From the NCBI RefSeq assembly GCF_002860345.1, contig NZ_NMYC01000005.1, positions 558,001-622,000 on the forward strand: a stretch of DNA of 64,000 nucleotides, written 5' to 3'. Made by a program: the position numbers and the translations under genes. The stretch comes from Bifidobacterium anseris. GTDB lineage: Bacteria; Actinomycetota; Actinomycetes; Actinomycetales; Bifidobacteriaceae. Shown in pieces: positions 36,327 to 46,026 of the stretch; the stretch's first letter is position 1, and every line of letters starts with the position of its first letter. Under the pieces are notes generated by a model, which made no database searches, had not been told where the DNA came from, and saw only the letters and a program-made list of their open reading frames with translations.

Positions 36327-36782
36327 ATGGCTGAAGAGAACAACATTCTGCAGATGCATGACCTCCGTCCGGCTCCGGGCGCCAAGAAGGATCGCATTCG
36401 CGTCGGTCGTGGTGAAGGCTCGAAGGGCAAGACCTCGGGTCGTGGCGACAAGGGTACCAAGAAGCGCTACCAGGTCCGTCCTGGCTTCGAAGGTGGCCAG
36501 CTGCCGCTCTACATGCGCCTGCCGAAGCTCCGCGGCTTCCGTAGCCCGTTCAAGACCGAGTATCAGGTCGTCAACATCAGCACCCTCGCGGAACTCTTCC
36601 CGCAGGGTGGCGACGTCACCGTGGCTGATCTCGTGGCCAAGGGTGCCGTGCGCGCCAACCGTCCGGTCAAGGTCCTCGGCGAGGGCGAGACGACGGTGGC
36701 CTTCACCATCAAGGGTGTCAAGGCCTCCGCTTCCGCCAAGGCGAAGATCGAAGCCGCCGGTGGCTCGATCAGCGAAGACTGA
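36327..36782 (+). CDS. rplO: 50S ribosomal protein L15 (uL15)
   Basis: 151 residues; late assembly protein. [40 protein letters not shown] are diagnostic. AGGAGG lies at 36311-36316; a GTG at 36321 in frame would overlap the rpmD stop and is a possible alternative start. Last gene of the spc unit before the terminator pair. Confidence 0.96.
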   Translation: MAEENNILQMHDLRPAPGAKKDRIRVGRGEGSKGKTSGRGDKGTKKRYQVRPGFEGGQLPLYMRLPKLRGFRSPFKTEYQVVNISTLAELFPQGGDVTVADLVAKGAVRANRPVKVLGEGETTVAFTIKGVKASASAKAKIEAAGGSISED

Positions 36783-36785
36783 TTG

Positions 36786-36870
36786 AGATCGGCCGGGGCT
36801 TGCGCCCCGACCTGATCGACTAGTCGATATGGTCCCCTCCACGCATCGCGGGAGGGGACCATATCATTAT
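36786..36870 (+). terminator. Double hairpin terminator after rplO
   Basis: First hairpin GATC..CCGGGGC/GCCCCG..GATC (about 36786-36818); second is a perfect 15-bp stem GATATGGTCCCCTCC with its complement (36826-36840 and 36851-36865). AT-rich sequence follows. Confidence 0.8.
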
Positions 36871-37126
36871 CCGGACCCGTATCATTCAAACCGTGTTTGC
36901 AACCGTTATGCGGCCGGATCCGCACCGCCGACCGCGCGTATTGTGGGCGCCGACGCCCGCATCGCGGCTGACTGCGAACGTTTTCGGTATACGAAATGTG
37001 CGGAAATTCTATAGATTTTGGAAGCGACGACGCAACCGGTAGACACGATGGGCTAAACTCATCCCCTAGAGTGTGTTTTTCGACCGTGTGCGAGAGAGTT
37101 CGTACGAGACATGGAGGGAACCCAAG
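36871..37126. other. Promoter/leader region of secY
   Basis: No gene. TAAACT at 37054-37059 is a plausible -10; TATAGA at 37010-37015 is an alternative. Separates secY from spc, unlike many bacteria where rplO and secY are co-transcribed without a terminator. Confidence 0.4.
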
Positions 37127-38458
37127 GTGAGGACATTAATCCAGGCCTTCCGAACCAAGGAGCTGAGGAAGAAGATCTTCTTCGTCCTTGGCATGATCAT
37201 CATTTACCGCATCGGCGCGTTCATCCCCGCCCCGGGCGTCAGCGAGCAGGCCGTGCGTGCGTGTACGGCGAGCACCGGCTCCGAGAACTTCATCGGACTG
37301 GTCAACCTGTTCTCCGGCGGCGCGATGCTCCAGCTGTCCATCTTCGCACTCGGCGTCATGCCGTACATCACCGCGTCGATTGTCATTCAGCTGCTGCGCG
37401 TCGTCATCCCGCGCTTCGAGACGCTGCACAAGGAAGGCCAGTCGGGTGAGGCGAAGCTCACGCAGTACACGCGTTACCTGACGATCGGCCTGGCGATCCT
37501 GCAGTCGACAACGATCGTCGTCACCGCGAAGTCCGGCGCGCTGTTCAATTACCAGTGCCCGAACATCATCCCGGACGGTTCGATCTGGACGCTCGTCGTC
37601 ATGGTCCTCGTCATGACCGGCGGCACCGGCCTGATCATGTGGATGGCCGAACTCATCACCGAGAAGGGCATCGGCCAGGGCATGTCGATCCTCATCTTCC
37701 TGTCCATCTGCTCCGGCTTCCTGCCGCAGCTGTGGCAGATCGGCTACGGCACGAACGGCTCCGACGGCAACTGGGGCAAGTTCGCGATCGTCACCGGCGT
37801 CCTGCTCGTCATCATGGTCTTCGTCAACTACGTCGAGCTTTCGCAGCGCCGCATCCCGGTGCAGTACACGCGCCGCATGATCGGCCGCAAGATGTACGGC
37901 GGATCGTCGACCTACCTGCCGCTCAAGATCAACATGAGCGGCGTCATCCCGCCAATCTTCGCTTCGTCGATCCTCGCGATTCCGACGCTCATCGCACAGT
38001 TCGGCAAGTCCGACGCGAGCTGGGTGCAGTGGATCAACACGAACCTCGCGAACTCGACGACGCTGTGGTACATCCTGCTGTACGCGCTGATGATCGTGTT
38101 CTTCACGTTCTTCTACACCGAGATCACGTTCAACCCGGACGAGACCGCAGACAACATGAAGCAGTACGGCGGCTTCATCCCGGGCATCCGCGCGGGCAAC
38201 GCGACGGCGCGTTACCTCAAGTACGTCATCAACCGACTCAACACCGTCGGTGCCGTCTACCTGCTCTTCGTCGCGCTGCTGCCGACCGTGCTCATCATGG
38301 CGCTCAACCTCAACACGCAGCTGCCCTTCGGCGGTACGACGATCCTGATTATCGCCGGCGTCGGACTTGACACGCTGCGTCAGGCAAAGGCCCAGACTGA
38401 GCAGTACCAGTACGCTGGATTCCTGTTCGAGAACAACGAACATATCGAAGGCAAGTGA
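37127..38458 (+). CDS. secY: Protein translocase channel subunit SecY
   Basis: 443 residues with ten transmembrane segments; the protein-conducting channel of the Sec translocon. The start GTG 37127 matches the family start RTLIQAFRTKELRKKIFFVL and follows GGAGGGAACCCAAG. Conserved regions include the plug/TM2a area PGVSEQAVRAC and GLVNLFSGGAMLQLSIFALG, the cytoplasmic loop SQRRIPVQYTRRMIG and PLKINMSGVIPPIFASS. Confidence 0.98.
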   Translation: MRTLIQAFRTKELRKKIFFVLGMIIIYRIGAFIPAPGVSEQAVRACTASTGSENFIGLVNLFSGGAMLQLSIFALGVMPYITASIVIQLLRVVIPRFETLHKEGQSGEAKLTQYTRYLTIGLAILQSTTIVVTAKSGALFNYQCPNIIPDGSIWTLVVMVLVMTGGTGLIMWMAELITEKGIGQGMSILIFLSICSGFLPQLWQIGYGTNGSDGNWGKFAIVTGVLLVIMVFVNYVELSQRRIPVQYTRRMIGRKMYGGSSTYLPLKINMSGVIPPIFASSILAIPTLIAQFGKSDASWVQWINTNLANSTTLWYILLYALMIVFFTFFYTEITFNPDETADNMKQYGGFIPGIRAGNATARYLKYVINRLNTVGAVYLLFVALLPTVLIMALNLNTQLPFGGTTILIIAGVGLDTLRQAKAQTEQYQYAGFLFENNEHIEGK

Positions 38459-38485
38459 CCGGCATCTCCGCGATCGACCTGAACT

Positions 38486-38515
38486 GAAGCCACCGTCCGC
38501 ATGGGCGGTGGCTTC
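38486..38515 (+). terminator. Hairpin between secY and adk
   Basis: GAAGCCACCG pairs with CGGTGGCTTC across a 10-nt loop. No T-tract, so it may only attenuate. Confidence 0.55.
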
Positions 38516-38583
38516 ATGCATTCGCGCGTCCGAGTATGCTTGACGTGGATTCATCCAGCAATGCGACAACGAAAGGACCGCTC

Positions 38584-39162
38584 ATGCGTCTTCTCATCAT
38601 GGGACCCCAGGGCGTCGGCAAGGGCACGCAAGCTGCACTGCTCGCCACCCACTACGACATTCCGGCCATCTCGACCGGCGACATCTTCCGCTACAACATC
38701 AAGCACAAGACGCCGCTCGGCCTCGAAGCGCTGTCCTACACGGACAAGGGCGAGCTCGTACCGGACTCGCTGACGAACACAATCGTCAAGGACCGCCTCG
38801 CGATGGACGACACCGTCAACGGCTGGATCCTCGACGGCTATCCGCGCAACGCCTCCCAGGTCGAGGCGCTCGACACGATGCTCGCCGAGCTCGGCCAGAG
38901 CCTCGACGCCGTCGTAGCGCTCGAAGCGGGCCGCGACGTGCTGCTCGAGCGCATGGCCAAGCGCGCGAAGGAGCAAGGCCGTTCCGACGACACGCCGGAG
39001 GTCATCGCCAAGCGTCTCGAAACCTACGAGAAGGAGACGGCTCCGCTGCTCGACATCTACAAGGAGCGCGGCCTGCTCATCACCGTCGACGGCGTCGGCG
39101 ATGTCGACTCGATCTCACAGACGATCATCGAGAAGCTCGACGCGAACGTCAAGGCGAGCTGA
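38584..39162 (+). CDS. adk: Adenylate kinase
   Basis: Converts ATP + AMP to 2 ADP in the cytoplasm. 192 residues, the short form without a zinc LID. P-loop MGPQGVGKGTQAA near the start, AMP-binding STGDIFRYNI, and LDGYPRNASQ. It lies in its usual place after secY. Confidence 0.98.
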   Translation: MRLLIMGPQGVGKGTQAALLATHYDIPAISTGDIFRYNIKHKTPLGLEALSYTDKGELVPDSLTNTIVKDRLAMDDTVNGWILDGYPRNASQVEALDTMLAELGQSLDAVVALEAGRDVLLERMAKRAKEQGRSDDTPEVIAKRLETYEKETAPLLDIYKERGLLITVDGVGDVDSISQTIIEKLDANVKAS

Positions 39163-39207
39163 ACGCCGAACGCGTGCACGCAATGACACGCATACGATGA
39201 CACAGCC

Positions 39208-39253
39208 GACGTGCGGCCGCCGCGCCCTTCGGGGGGCAGGCGGCCGCACGTCG
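39208..39253 (+). terminator. Terminator of secY-adk
   Basis: A 14-bp perfect stem GACGTGCGGCCGCC with GGCGGCCGCACGTC; the apical part CCC-TTC-GGG pairs further. Confidence 0.8.
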
Positions 39254-39376
39254 TCGCATATCGGCACAGATCACGTTGCCATATAGGACATATAGGATAG
39301 GGGAGTGCGACGCACGGGGAATATCGGGGGAACGGCGTCGGTTGTGCAGGACAGGACGTGATACGACACGCCGTAT

Positions 39377-39404
39377 TTGTATCTCAGGACTTTTCGTGTA
39401 TTCT
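39377..39404 (+). promoter_or_regulatory. Promoter of the infA-rpmJ-rpsM-rpsK-rpoA-rplQ operon
   Basis: TTGTAT and TATTCT, 16-nt spacer. The leader carries TGTC-TTCG-GACA, a stable UUCG tetraloop hairpin, around 39417-39428. Confidence 0.55.
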
Positions 39405-39463
39405 TGCAATTTGGTGTGTCTTCGGACACAGCAGTAAGTCGATCATCGAATGGAATCGAGATT

Positions 39464-39682
39464 ATGGCAAAAGACGGTGTGATTGAAGTCGAAGGACGAG
39501 TCGTCGAGGCATTGCCGAACGCGATGTTCCGCGTCGAGCTGGAGAACAAGCATATCGTGCTGGCGACGATCTCGGGCAAGATGCGCAAGAACTACATCCG
39601 CATCCTGCCGCAGGACCGCGTCGTGCTCGAGATGAGCCCATACGATCTCAATCGTGGTCGGATTACGTACCGCTACAAGTAA
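39464..39682 (+). CDS. infA: Translation initiation factor IF-1
   Basis: 72 residues, a single S1-like OB fold binding the 30S A site. [19 protein letters not shown] and the [18 protein letters not shown] strand are standard. Confidence 0.98.
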   Translation: MAKDGVIEVEGRVVEALPNAMFRVELENKHIVLATISGKMRKNYIRILPQDRVVLEMSPYDLNRGRITYRYK

Positions 39683-39707
39683 GGTACAGCTAAAGTAAGG
39701 AACAACC

Positions 39708-39821
39708 ATGAAGGTTAGCCCAAGTGTGAAGAGGATCTGCGAGAACTGCCGTGTGATCCGTCGTCACGGCCGCGTCATGGTGATCTGCACCAACCCGCGT
39801 CACAAGCAGCGTCAGGGCTGA
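39708..39821 (+). CDS. rpmJ: 50S ribosomal protein L36 (bL36)
   Basis: 37 residues: [20 protein letters not shown] followed by [16 protein letters not shown]. The zinc ligands C11, C14, C27 and H32 are all present (C+ form), matching the zinc-binding S14. AAGGAACAACC precedes the ATG. Confidence 0.97.
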   Translation: MKVSPSVKRICENCRVIRRHGRVMVICTNPRHKQRQG

Positions 39822-39950
39822 GCAGACCCAGCGGCACACCAATTCAGGCACTAAGTCACAGTCCGCGAGGACTGAACCCCGGGAGCGCAGGCCCGGGCCG
39901 GGAAACCGGAAGACTCGGTGCAAGACCTGCGTGAAACAGAAGGAATCGCA
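39822..39950 (+). promoter_or_regulatory. Structured spacer before rpsM
   Basis: 129 nt with CAGTCC-GCGA-GGACTG (39859-39874), CCGG-GAAA-CCGG (39898-39909) and nearby CCCGGG repeats: GNRA-capped hairpins in series before the S13 gene. Candidate autoregulatory RNA for the alpha operon. Confidence 0.5.
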
Positions 39951-40328
39951 ATGGCACGTCTTGCCGGAGTCGACATCCCCAATGACAAGCGCATCGAGAT
40001 TGCGCTGACCTACATCTTCGGTGTGGGCCGCACTCGTGCGAAGGAAACCCTTGCCGCGACCGGAATCAATCCGGACACCCGCGTCAAGGATCTGACGGAT
40101 GAGCAGCTGATCACGCTGCGTGATTACCTCGAGTCCAACTACAAGATCGAAGGCGATCTGCGTCGTGAAATCGACGCCGATATCCGTCGTAAGATTCAGA
40201 TCAACTGCTACCAGGGCATGCGTCACCGTAAGGGACTCCCGGTCCGCGGACAGCGTACCAAGACCAATGCGCGTACCCGCAAGGGACCGAAGCGCACGGT
40301 CGCCGGAAAGAAGAAGGCCACCAAGTAA
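39951..40328 (+). CDS. rpsM: 30S ribosomal protein S13 (uS13)
   Basis: 125 residues; head protein contacting P-site tRNA and L5. [40 protein letters not shown] and the basic tail. ATG 39951 after AAGGAATCGCA. Confidence 0.98.
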   Translation: MARLAGVDIPNDKRIEIALTYIFGVGRTRAKETLAATGINPDTRVKDLTDEQLITLRDYLESNYKIEGDLRREIDADIRRKIQINCYQGMRHRKGLPVRGQRTKTNARTRKGPKRTVAGKKKATK

Positions 40329-40412
40329 TAGGTGAGCCCCGGGTCGCGGCCACGGCTCACACCATCGCCGCGCCACATCAACCAAGAGTTCGTTACAAGG
40401 AAACGAGGGTCA

Positions 40413-40811
40413 ATGGCAGCTCAAAAGCAGGCTGCGCGCAAGACTCGTCGCCGCGATCGCAAGTCGATCCCGGTCGGTCAGGCGCACATCAAGTCAACGT
40501 TCAACAACACCATCATCTCCATCACCGATCCGTCCGGCGCGGTTGTGTCCTGGGCGTCCGGTGGCGACGTCGGTTTCAAGGGCTCCCGCAAGTCCACGCC
40601 GTATGCCGCCGGCATGGCAGCCGAGTCCGCGGCCCGCAAGGCCATGGAACACGGCGTCAAGAAGGTCGATGTCTTCGTCAAGGGCCCGGGTTCCGGTCGT
40701 GAGACCGCCATCCGTTCCCTGCAGTCCGCGGGTCTCGAAGTCGGTTCGATCACCGATGCGACGCCGGTGGCTTTCAACGGCGTGCGTCCTCCGAAGCGTC
40801 GCCACGTCTGA
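40413..40811 (+). CDS. rpsK: 30S ribosomal protein S11 (uS11)
   Basis: 132 residues; platform protein near the mRNA exit. [39 protein letters not shown] and the end PPKRRHV. As in other Actinobacteria of this type, rpsD is not between rpsK and rpoA. Confidence 0.98.
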   Translation: MAAQKQAARKTRRRDRKSIPVGQAHIKSTFNNTIISITDPSGAVVSWASGGDVGFKGSRKSTPYAAGMAAESAARKAMEHGVKKVDVFVKGPGSGRETAIRSLQSAGLEVGSITDATPVAFNGVRPPKRRHV

Positions 40812-40844
40812 GCACTAGACCAAACCATCCATAGAGCCGCTTGA

Positions 40845-40867
40845 GGCCGATGAGTGCACCATCGGCC
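40845..40867 (+). promoter_or_regulatory. Hairpin before rpoA
   Basis: GGCCGATG and CATCGGCC flank AGTGCAC; the perfect 8-bp stem ends 6 nt before the ribosome site GAAAGGA. Confidence 0.5.
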
Positions 40868-40887
40868 GAAGCTGAAAGGATAACACA

Positions 40888-41883
40888 GTGCTTATCGCAC
40901 AGCGTCCGACACTTACCGAGGAATCGCTCAACCCTCAGCGTTCCCGTTTCATCATCGAGCCACTCGAGCCGGGCTTCGGATACACGCTTGGCAACTCGCT
41001 TCGCCGTACCCTCTTGAGCTCGATTCCGGGAGCGGCAGTCACGTCGGTGCGTATTTCCGGTGCCCTGCACGAGTTCACCACTCTGCCGGGAGTTGAGGAA
41101 GACGTCACTGAAATCCTGCTCAACATCAAAGGCATCGTGCTCACGAGCGAATATGACGAGCCCGTTGTCATGTATCTGCGCAAGAGCGGCAAGGGTGAGG
41201 CCACCGCGGGGGACATCACCCCGCCGGCCGGCGTCACGATCGCCAATCCGGAGATGCACATCGCGACCCTCGCCGACGATGGCGAACTCGAGATCGAGTT
41301 CACCGTCGAGCGCGGACGCGGTTACGTCCCGGCGCAGATGAACAAGCAGGATGGTGATGAGATCGGCCGCATCCCGGTCGATTCCATCTACTCGCCGGTG
41401 CTCAAGGTGAGTTACAAGGTCGAGGCGACGCGCGTCGAACAGCGCACCGATTTCGACCGGCTCATTCTGGATGTGGAGACCAAGCCGGCCATCTCCCCGC
41501 GCGACGCCGTCGCTTCCGCAGGCTCGACGCTTGTGGAGCTCTTCGGCCTGTGCCGTGAGCTCAACACGCAGGCCGAGGGCGTCGAGGTCGGTCCCGCTCC
41601 CGTCGTGGAGGAGGCCGATCCGGAGATGGCCGTCCCGATCGAGGATCTCAATCTCACGCAGCGCAGCTACAACTGCCTCAAGCGCGAGGGCATCCACACG
41701 GTCGGCGAACTGGTCAATCACACGGAGCAGGATCTGCTCGACATCCGTAATTTCGGTATGAAGTCCATCGATGAGGTCAAGGAGAAGCTCCAGTCTCTGG
41801 GACTGTCGCTCAAGGCCTCGCCGCTCGGCTTCGATACCAGCAACCTCGAAGGTGGCACCTTCTTCTCGCCTGAGGACGAGTGA
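40888..41883 (+). CDS. rpoA: DNA-directed RNA polymerase subunit alpha
   Basis: 331 residues. The N-terminal dimerisation domain has [20 protein letters not shown], and the C-terminal DNA/activator-binding domain (about residues 250-310) has [20 protein letters not shown] and [18 protein letters not shown] start with GAAAGGA upstream. Confidence 0.98.
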   Translation: MLIAQRPTLTEESLNPQRSRFIIEPLEPGFGYTLGNSLRRTLLSSIPGAAVTSVRISGALHEFTTLPGVEEDVTEILLNIKGIVLTSEYDEPVVMYLRKSGKGEATAGDITPPAGVTIANPEMHIATLADDGELEIEFTVERGRGYVPAQMNKQDGDEIGRIPVDSIYSPVLKVSYKVEATRVEQRTDFDRLILDVETKPAISPRDAVASAGSTLVELFGLCRELNTQAEGVEVGPAPVVEEADPEMAVPIEDLNLTQRSYNCLKREGIHTVGELVNHTEQDLLDIRNFGMKSIDEVKEKLQSLGLSLKASPLGFDTSNLEGGTFFSPEDE

Positions 41884-41977
41884 GACCGAACCCCTTTCGA
41901 CACAACCACCGCTTCGCCGGTTTCGGATGCTCGGGCAGTTGCCCACCTGAGTCCGGCGGGGCATTCAAGGAGAAACA

Positions 41978-42457
41978 ATGCCTACACCTAAGAAAGGCCC
42001 ACGTCTGGCTTCCAGCCCGGCACACGAGCGCCTGATGCTCGCGAACATGGCCACAAGCCTGTTCGAGCACGGCCGCATCACGACGACGCTGCCGAAGGCC
42101 AAGCGCCTTCGTCCGCTCGCCGAGCGCCTGATCACCTTCGCCAAGCGTGGCGATCTGCACTCGCGCCGTCGTGTGATGCGCGTCATCCGCAACAAGTCCG
42201 TCGTGCACAAGCTCTTCACCGAGATCGCTGAGCAGATGGAACAGCGTGAGGGCGGCTACACCCGCATCGTCAAGATTGCGCCGCGCAAGGGCGATTCCGC
42301 TCCGGCCGCGATCATCGCGCTCGTCACCGAGCCGGTGAGCCCGAAGAAGGCCGTCGTCAAGGAAGCCGAAGCTGCGACGAAGGTCGCCGCCAAGGAAGAG
42401 GCCCCGGTTGAGGCTCCGGCCGAGACCGCGACGAACGAAGCCGAGAACGCCGAGTGA
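41978..42457 (+). CDS. rplQ: 50S ribosomal protein L17 (bL17)
   Basis: 159 residues: the core [20 protein letters not shown] and [16 protein letters not shown] of about 120, plus an Ala/Glu/Lys/Pro-rich tail of about 40 that is common in Actinobacteria. Last gene of the operon. The 94-nt spacer before it has CCGG..CCGG and GGGCA-GTT-GCCC stems. Confidence 0.97.
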   Translation: MPTPKKGPRLASSPAHERLMLANMATSLFEHGRITTTLPKAKRLRPLAERLITFAKRGDLHSRRRVMRVIRNKSVVHKLFTEIAEQMEQREGGYTRIVKIAPRKGDSAPAAIIALVTEPVSPKKAVVKEAEAATKVAAKEEAPVEAPAETATNEAENAE

Positions 42458-42478
42458 GTCCGGTCCACTGACCATATG

Positions 42479-42512
42479 AGGGTCAGCACCTTGAAGGTGC
42501 TGACCCTTTTTA
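42479..42512 (+). terminator. Terminator of the alpha operon
   Basis: AGGGTCAGCACCTT pairs with AAGGTGCTGACCC, then TTTTT. A canonical strong terminator. Confidence 0.92.
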
Positions 42513-42651
42513 TATGCCTTGTATGCCGTGCGCCGATTATCCTAGGCGCTCAGAGACGTCGTGTCCGGACTTATCCCCATAGACGAACGATGCCGCATGC
42601 CCGATGCATCGCATGACAATGTTGCCTAGGGAGTCCAGATTGGAAACGAGT

Positions 42652-45600
42652 ATGAACGGATACAGGGAGCAGGCCGGAATGCGCGGCCGTCGCCTCATCG
42701 CGGCCCTGCTGGCCGTCGTGATGACGGCGATGCTGGGATTCTTCACCTACGCGGCATATGGTGTGCAACCAGATCATGATGTGGCGCAGCCATCGCAGTC
42801 GCGCACCGCCGTCGCCGCCGATGGGACGGACACCGGCGACGGGGACGGCGATGACGACGCCTTGAGCGCGAGCAGCGCGGACGGCAAGGCGAAGCTGTAT
42901 CTGAGCGCGAACCGGATCGGCAACGTGGCCGACGCGCCTTCGGGCATCACATTGACGCTCGCCGTGGTGGGCGAGGCAGGCACGAGCTATACCGTCACCA
43001 TCCCGAAATCCTCCTCTTATGCGGGCACCTATACCATCGGTCCAGGTGACGACCTGCCTGCCGACATCGGCACCGTGACCAGAACGGAGACGGCCGACGC
43101 CGTCGTGTTCTCGATCGACTTCAAGACCGCATCGGCATCCGTCGAACTGTCCGTGAACCTGACGGCGATCAACAACTACACTTCGCAGTCCGTACCGATG
43201 ACGATCATCGGCGAATCGACGCGGACGATCAAATGGACCTGCCGCAAGAAGACGATGACACAGGCCGAGCAGATGCCGCCCCTGACGATCAGGCAGTATG
43301 TGAAGCCGGCGATGTCGCCGAAGACGCCCGTGCGCACGTCGCCGGACCAGGGGTCGGTTCCCGCCGTCAACGGCAAAACCGACTACACGTACCGTTTCGA
43401 CGTGAACGAGGTCGACGGCGTGCACGACGACACGTCATACGCATCCGCGCAGGTGAATGCGACCGTCAACTACGGCACGACGATCACGATTCCGACACCG
43501 CCGCATTTCGTCCTCAACACGGACGCTACGGCGGCGAAGAACGCCTTCGACGACGCCACGACGATCAGCCAGCCAGGCGGAGAAGGACACGACATCATCA
43601 TCACCGTGCCGAAGGGCAGCGGCGCGCAGGGATATCAAGGCAAGCCGGGATACTATCTGGTAGGCCGCATCAACGCGGCGAACACGACTGCCACGCAGAC
43701 CTTCACCGCCTCGGGTGATATCACCATCGACCAGACCTATGTGGACGCCCAAGGCGTCACACGCCACCTGCGCAAGACACTGCTGGACGACTGGAGCGAA
43801 CAGCTGCGCTCGAGCGACCAGAAGGGGCTGTGCCCTGTCGCCAACGGGCAGTGCCTCAAGGTGACGATCGCCGGCAACAACACCGACAACGACATCCTGC
43901 TCACCGATCCGAGCCATCTGACGACGCTCGTCTTCGGAGGGTTCGCGAACAACAGCCCGGAGGACCTCGAGGACGCCGTGATCACGATGGACGTGCCCAG
44001 CGGCTTCGACGCCACGGCGATCGTCACGCCAGTGAGCGCCACGGATCTCAAGGGACTGACTTCGTACCGCTACGAACTCACCTTGGCCGACGGCACGCAG
44101 GAAAGCGGCACCGTGGCGGCGGGAGGCACGATCACATGCGTCAAGGATTCCCCGATCCGCACCGCCAAGCTGTATCCGAACCTGCTGGCGGCCGGCGCGC
44201 ATACAGCCGACGCGTCCTCATGTACGACGCTCGCCGACGACAACGCGAACTGCGCAGGCAGGGTCATGCTGTATCTGCAAGGTACGCTCGCCGCCAAGTA
44301 CGACGACGGCGCACCAGTCAAGCGCGGCGACGATCTGATCACGTCGATTTCGCTGACCGATCCCGAGAAGGCGTTCCAATGGGACGCGGATTCCCGGCGT
44401 TTCGTCCAGTTCTCGGTGAAGGCTTCCGTCACGCAGCAGGTGATCGTGCCAAGCCAGCTGCGCGCGGCGCTGCAGCCCTTCGGCTGGCAGAACGGCAAGG
44501 AGCCGGGGAACCTCGAATCGGGGTACCTTTCGGTCTACCAGGGCTATGGCGGCACGACGCCGACGATATATGAACCGGAGTTCTACTACGTGCTGCCGAC
44601 CGGCACCGTATACAACCGCCAGAAGGGCCTGACGTCGCTCAACTCCAATAACGGCAAGAGCCCTTCGCCGAAGGTCAGCGAATTCCAGGCGAGCGACGGG
44701 CGCGAGGTCGTCAAGATCAGCTACCGCGGCACCGGATATTGGTTCAACTGCAATGAAGGCGCAAACACTCAGGCATGGCTGTCGATCCTCGGCAACGCGA
44801 CGACCGGCGTCTACCCGTACTCGATCTACGTGTATAGTCCCACGACGCCGATGACGAACCGGAAGGTCGACACGAGCGCCGCCTCCTGGAACCCCACATG
44901 GGTCGAAGGCAGGACGGCTGACCTCTACGAGGTGGGCGGCGGCAGCTGGTCGGTGAACGCGGCGAGGATCCTGATGAGCACGACGCAAGTGCAGGGCAAC
45001 CTCGACGTGATGTTCAGCCGCAACGGCGAATCGAACGACATCGCTGCGACGAACACGTTCCGCGACGCGCGCGAGATGAACATCGAAGTCGTCATCAACA
45101 ACGGCTCGTCGATCGTGCAGCGCAATCTGCAGCAGTTCGTCAACCTGCCTGACGGCGGCGACGACGGGTTCGGCATACGCCTGACGGGACCCGTCACGAC
45201 GGCGACGGACCGATCGGTTGTCCCGGACGGCACGACGGTCACCTATTCCACGGCGCCGGCCACATTGAGCGCGAGGGCGGTGCCCGATACGACCTCCTAC
45301 GTGGACGCGGTGCACGTCACCGACTGGACGGCGATCCGCTCGGTACTCATCACGGTGCCGCAGCTGTCGAGCAACACGGTGGCCGGCCATTTCATCCTCC
45401 ACGGTATCGACCCCACGCTCGCCGTGGACGCCGGCAAGAGCGAATCGGTGGAATCCGGCCTGTACATCTCCGGTCTGCAACTGACCCCGCTCATCTATCG
45501 TGCAGGCGACGAGAGAGCGCCCACGATCACGGTCTCCGGCAAGTCGACGATCACCGCGCAGCTGGCGTACGTCGACGCTTCCGGCACCGAACGCGTCGTG

Positions 45601-45993
45601 CCGTTGGAGAACCTGACGAGACATTACAGGAACAATCAGGACGTGTTCACGAAGAGCGACTTCCCGCAGACGTTGAGCGAACTCAAGGCCAAGGAGGGCG
45701 ACCTCGTGCCCGCCGGCTACAATCTGGAGTCCATCCGGATCGTAGGCGACACGACCGCGCGGTATCCAGGTGGATATCCGGCCGGGACCGCCCAATGGGA
45801 CACGACGGCGCGATACGACTACAACGGCAGCGTCGTACGCTACGAGCTGCTGTCCACGGCGGCACCGCATATGCCGATCACCGGAACGGACGGCTTCTGG
45901 AACGTGTTCACGTTGTCCGCGCTGCTCGCCGGCATGACGCTCATTCCGGGTTGGTACGTCTTCTCCGGACTGCGCAGGCGCCACGGACGCTGA
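42652..45993 (+). CDS. Large cell-wall-anchored surface protein (MPITG sorting signal)
   Basis: About 1113 residues, exported. The N-terminus has GRRLIAALLAVVMTAMLGFF as signal segment, then a Thr/Asp/Ala-rich linker. The body is beta-rich, with many short Thr/Val strands resembling adhesin/Ig-like modules, but I recognise no named domain. The C-terminus is a complete sorting signal: MPITG (1074-1078), a hydrophobic stretch and RRRHGR. This would be a sortase A substrate linked to peptidoglycan. An ATG at 42604 in frame is an alternative start. It has its own transcription unit between rplQ and truA, which are usually adjacent, so it is probably an acquired or lineage-specific adhesin. Confidence 0.78.
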   Translation: MNGYREQAGMRGRRLIAALLAVVMTAMLGFFTYAAYGVQPDHDVAQPSQSRTAVAADGTDTGDGDGDDDALSASSADGKAKLYLSANRIGNVADAPSGITLTLAVVGEAGTSYTVTIPKSSSYAGTYTIGPGDDLPADIGTVTRTETADAVVFSIDFKTASASVELSVNLTAINNYTSQSVPMTIIGESTRTIKWTCRKKTMTQAEQMPPLTIRQYVKPAMSPKTPVRTSPDQGSVPAVNGKTDYTYRFDVNEVDGVHDDTSYASAQVNATVNYGTTITIPTPPHFVLNTDATAAKNAFDDATTISQPGGEGHDIIITVPKGSGAQGYQGKPGYYLVGRINAANTTATQTFTASGDITIDQTYVDAQGVTRHLRKTLLDDWSEQLRSSDQKGLCPVANGQCLKVTIAGNNTDNDILLTDPSHLTTLVFGGFANNSPEDLEDAVITMDVPSGFDATAIVTPVSATDLKGLTSYRYELTLADGTQESGTVAAGGTITCVKDSPIRTAKLYPNLLAAGAHTADASSCTTLADDNANCAGRVMLYLQGTLAAKYDDGAPVKRGDDLITSISLTDPEKAFQWDADSRRFVQFSVKASVTQQVIVPSQLRAALQPFGWQNGKEPGNLESGYLSVYQGYGGTTPTIYEPEFYYVLPTGTVYNRQKGLTSLNSNNGKSPSPKVSEFQASDGREVVKISYRGTGYWFNCNEGANTQAWLSILGNATTGVYPYSIYVYSPTTPMTNRKVDTSAASWNPTWVEGRTADLYEVGGGSWSVNAARILMSTTQVQGNLDVMFSRNGESNDIAATNTFRDAREMNIEVVINNGSSIVQRNLQQFVNLPDGGDDGFGIRLTGPVTTATDRSVVPDGTTVTYSTAPATLSARAVPDTTSYVDAVHVTDWTAIRSVLITVPQLSSNTVAGHFILHGIDPTLAVDAGKSESVESGLYISGLQLTPLIYRAGDERAPTITVSGKSTITAQLAYVDASGTERVVPLENLTRHYRNNQDVFTKSDFPQTLSELKAKEGDLVPAGYNLESIRIVGDTTARYPGGYPAGTAQWDTTARYDYNGSVVRYELLSTAAPHMPITGTDGFWNVFTLSALLAGMTLIPGWYVFSGLRRRHGR

Positions 45994-46014
45994 GCGCGCG
46001 GTCGGCGCATTTGC

Positions 46015-46020
46015 TAAGCT
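46015..46020 (+). promoter_or_regulatory. -10 box of truA
   Basis: TAAGCT, 6 nt before the GTG at 46027; consistent with a leaderless message. Confidence 0.4.
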
Positions 46021-46026
46021 CGCCCT

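Noticed and set aside
39822-39950. Independent small RNA gene before rpsM
   Set aside because: No promoter or terminator of its own; better explained as an operon spacer with structure.
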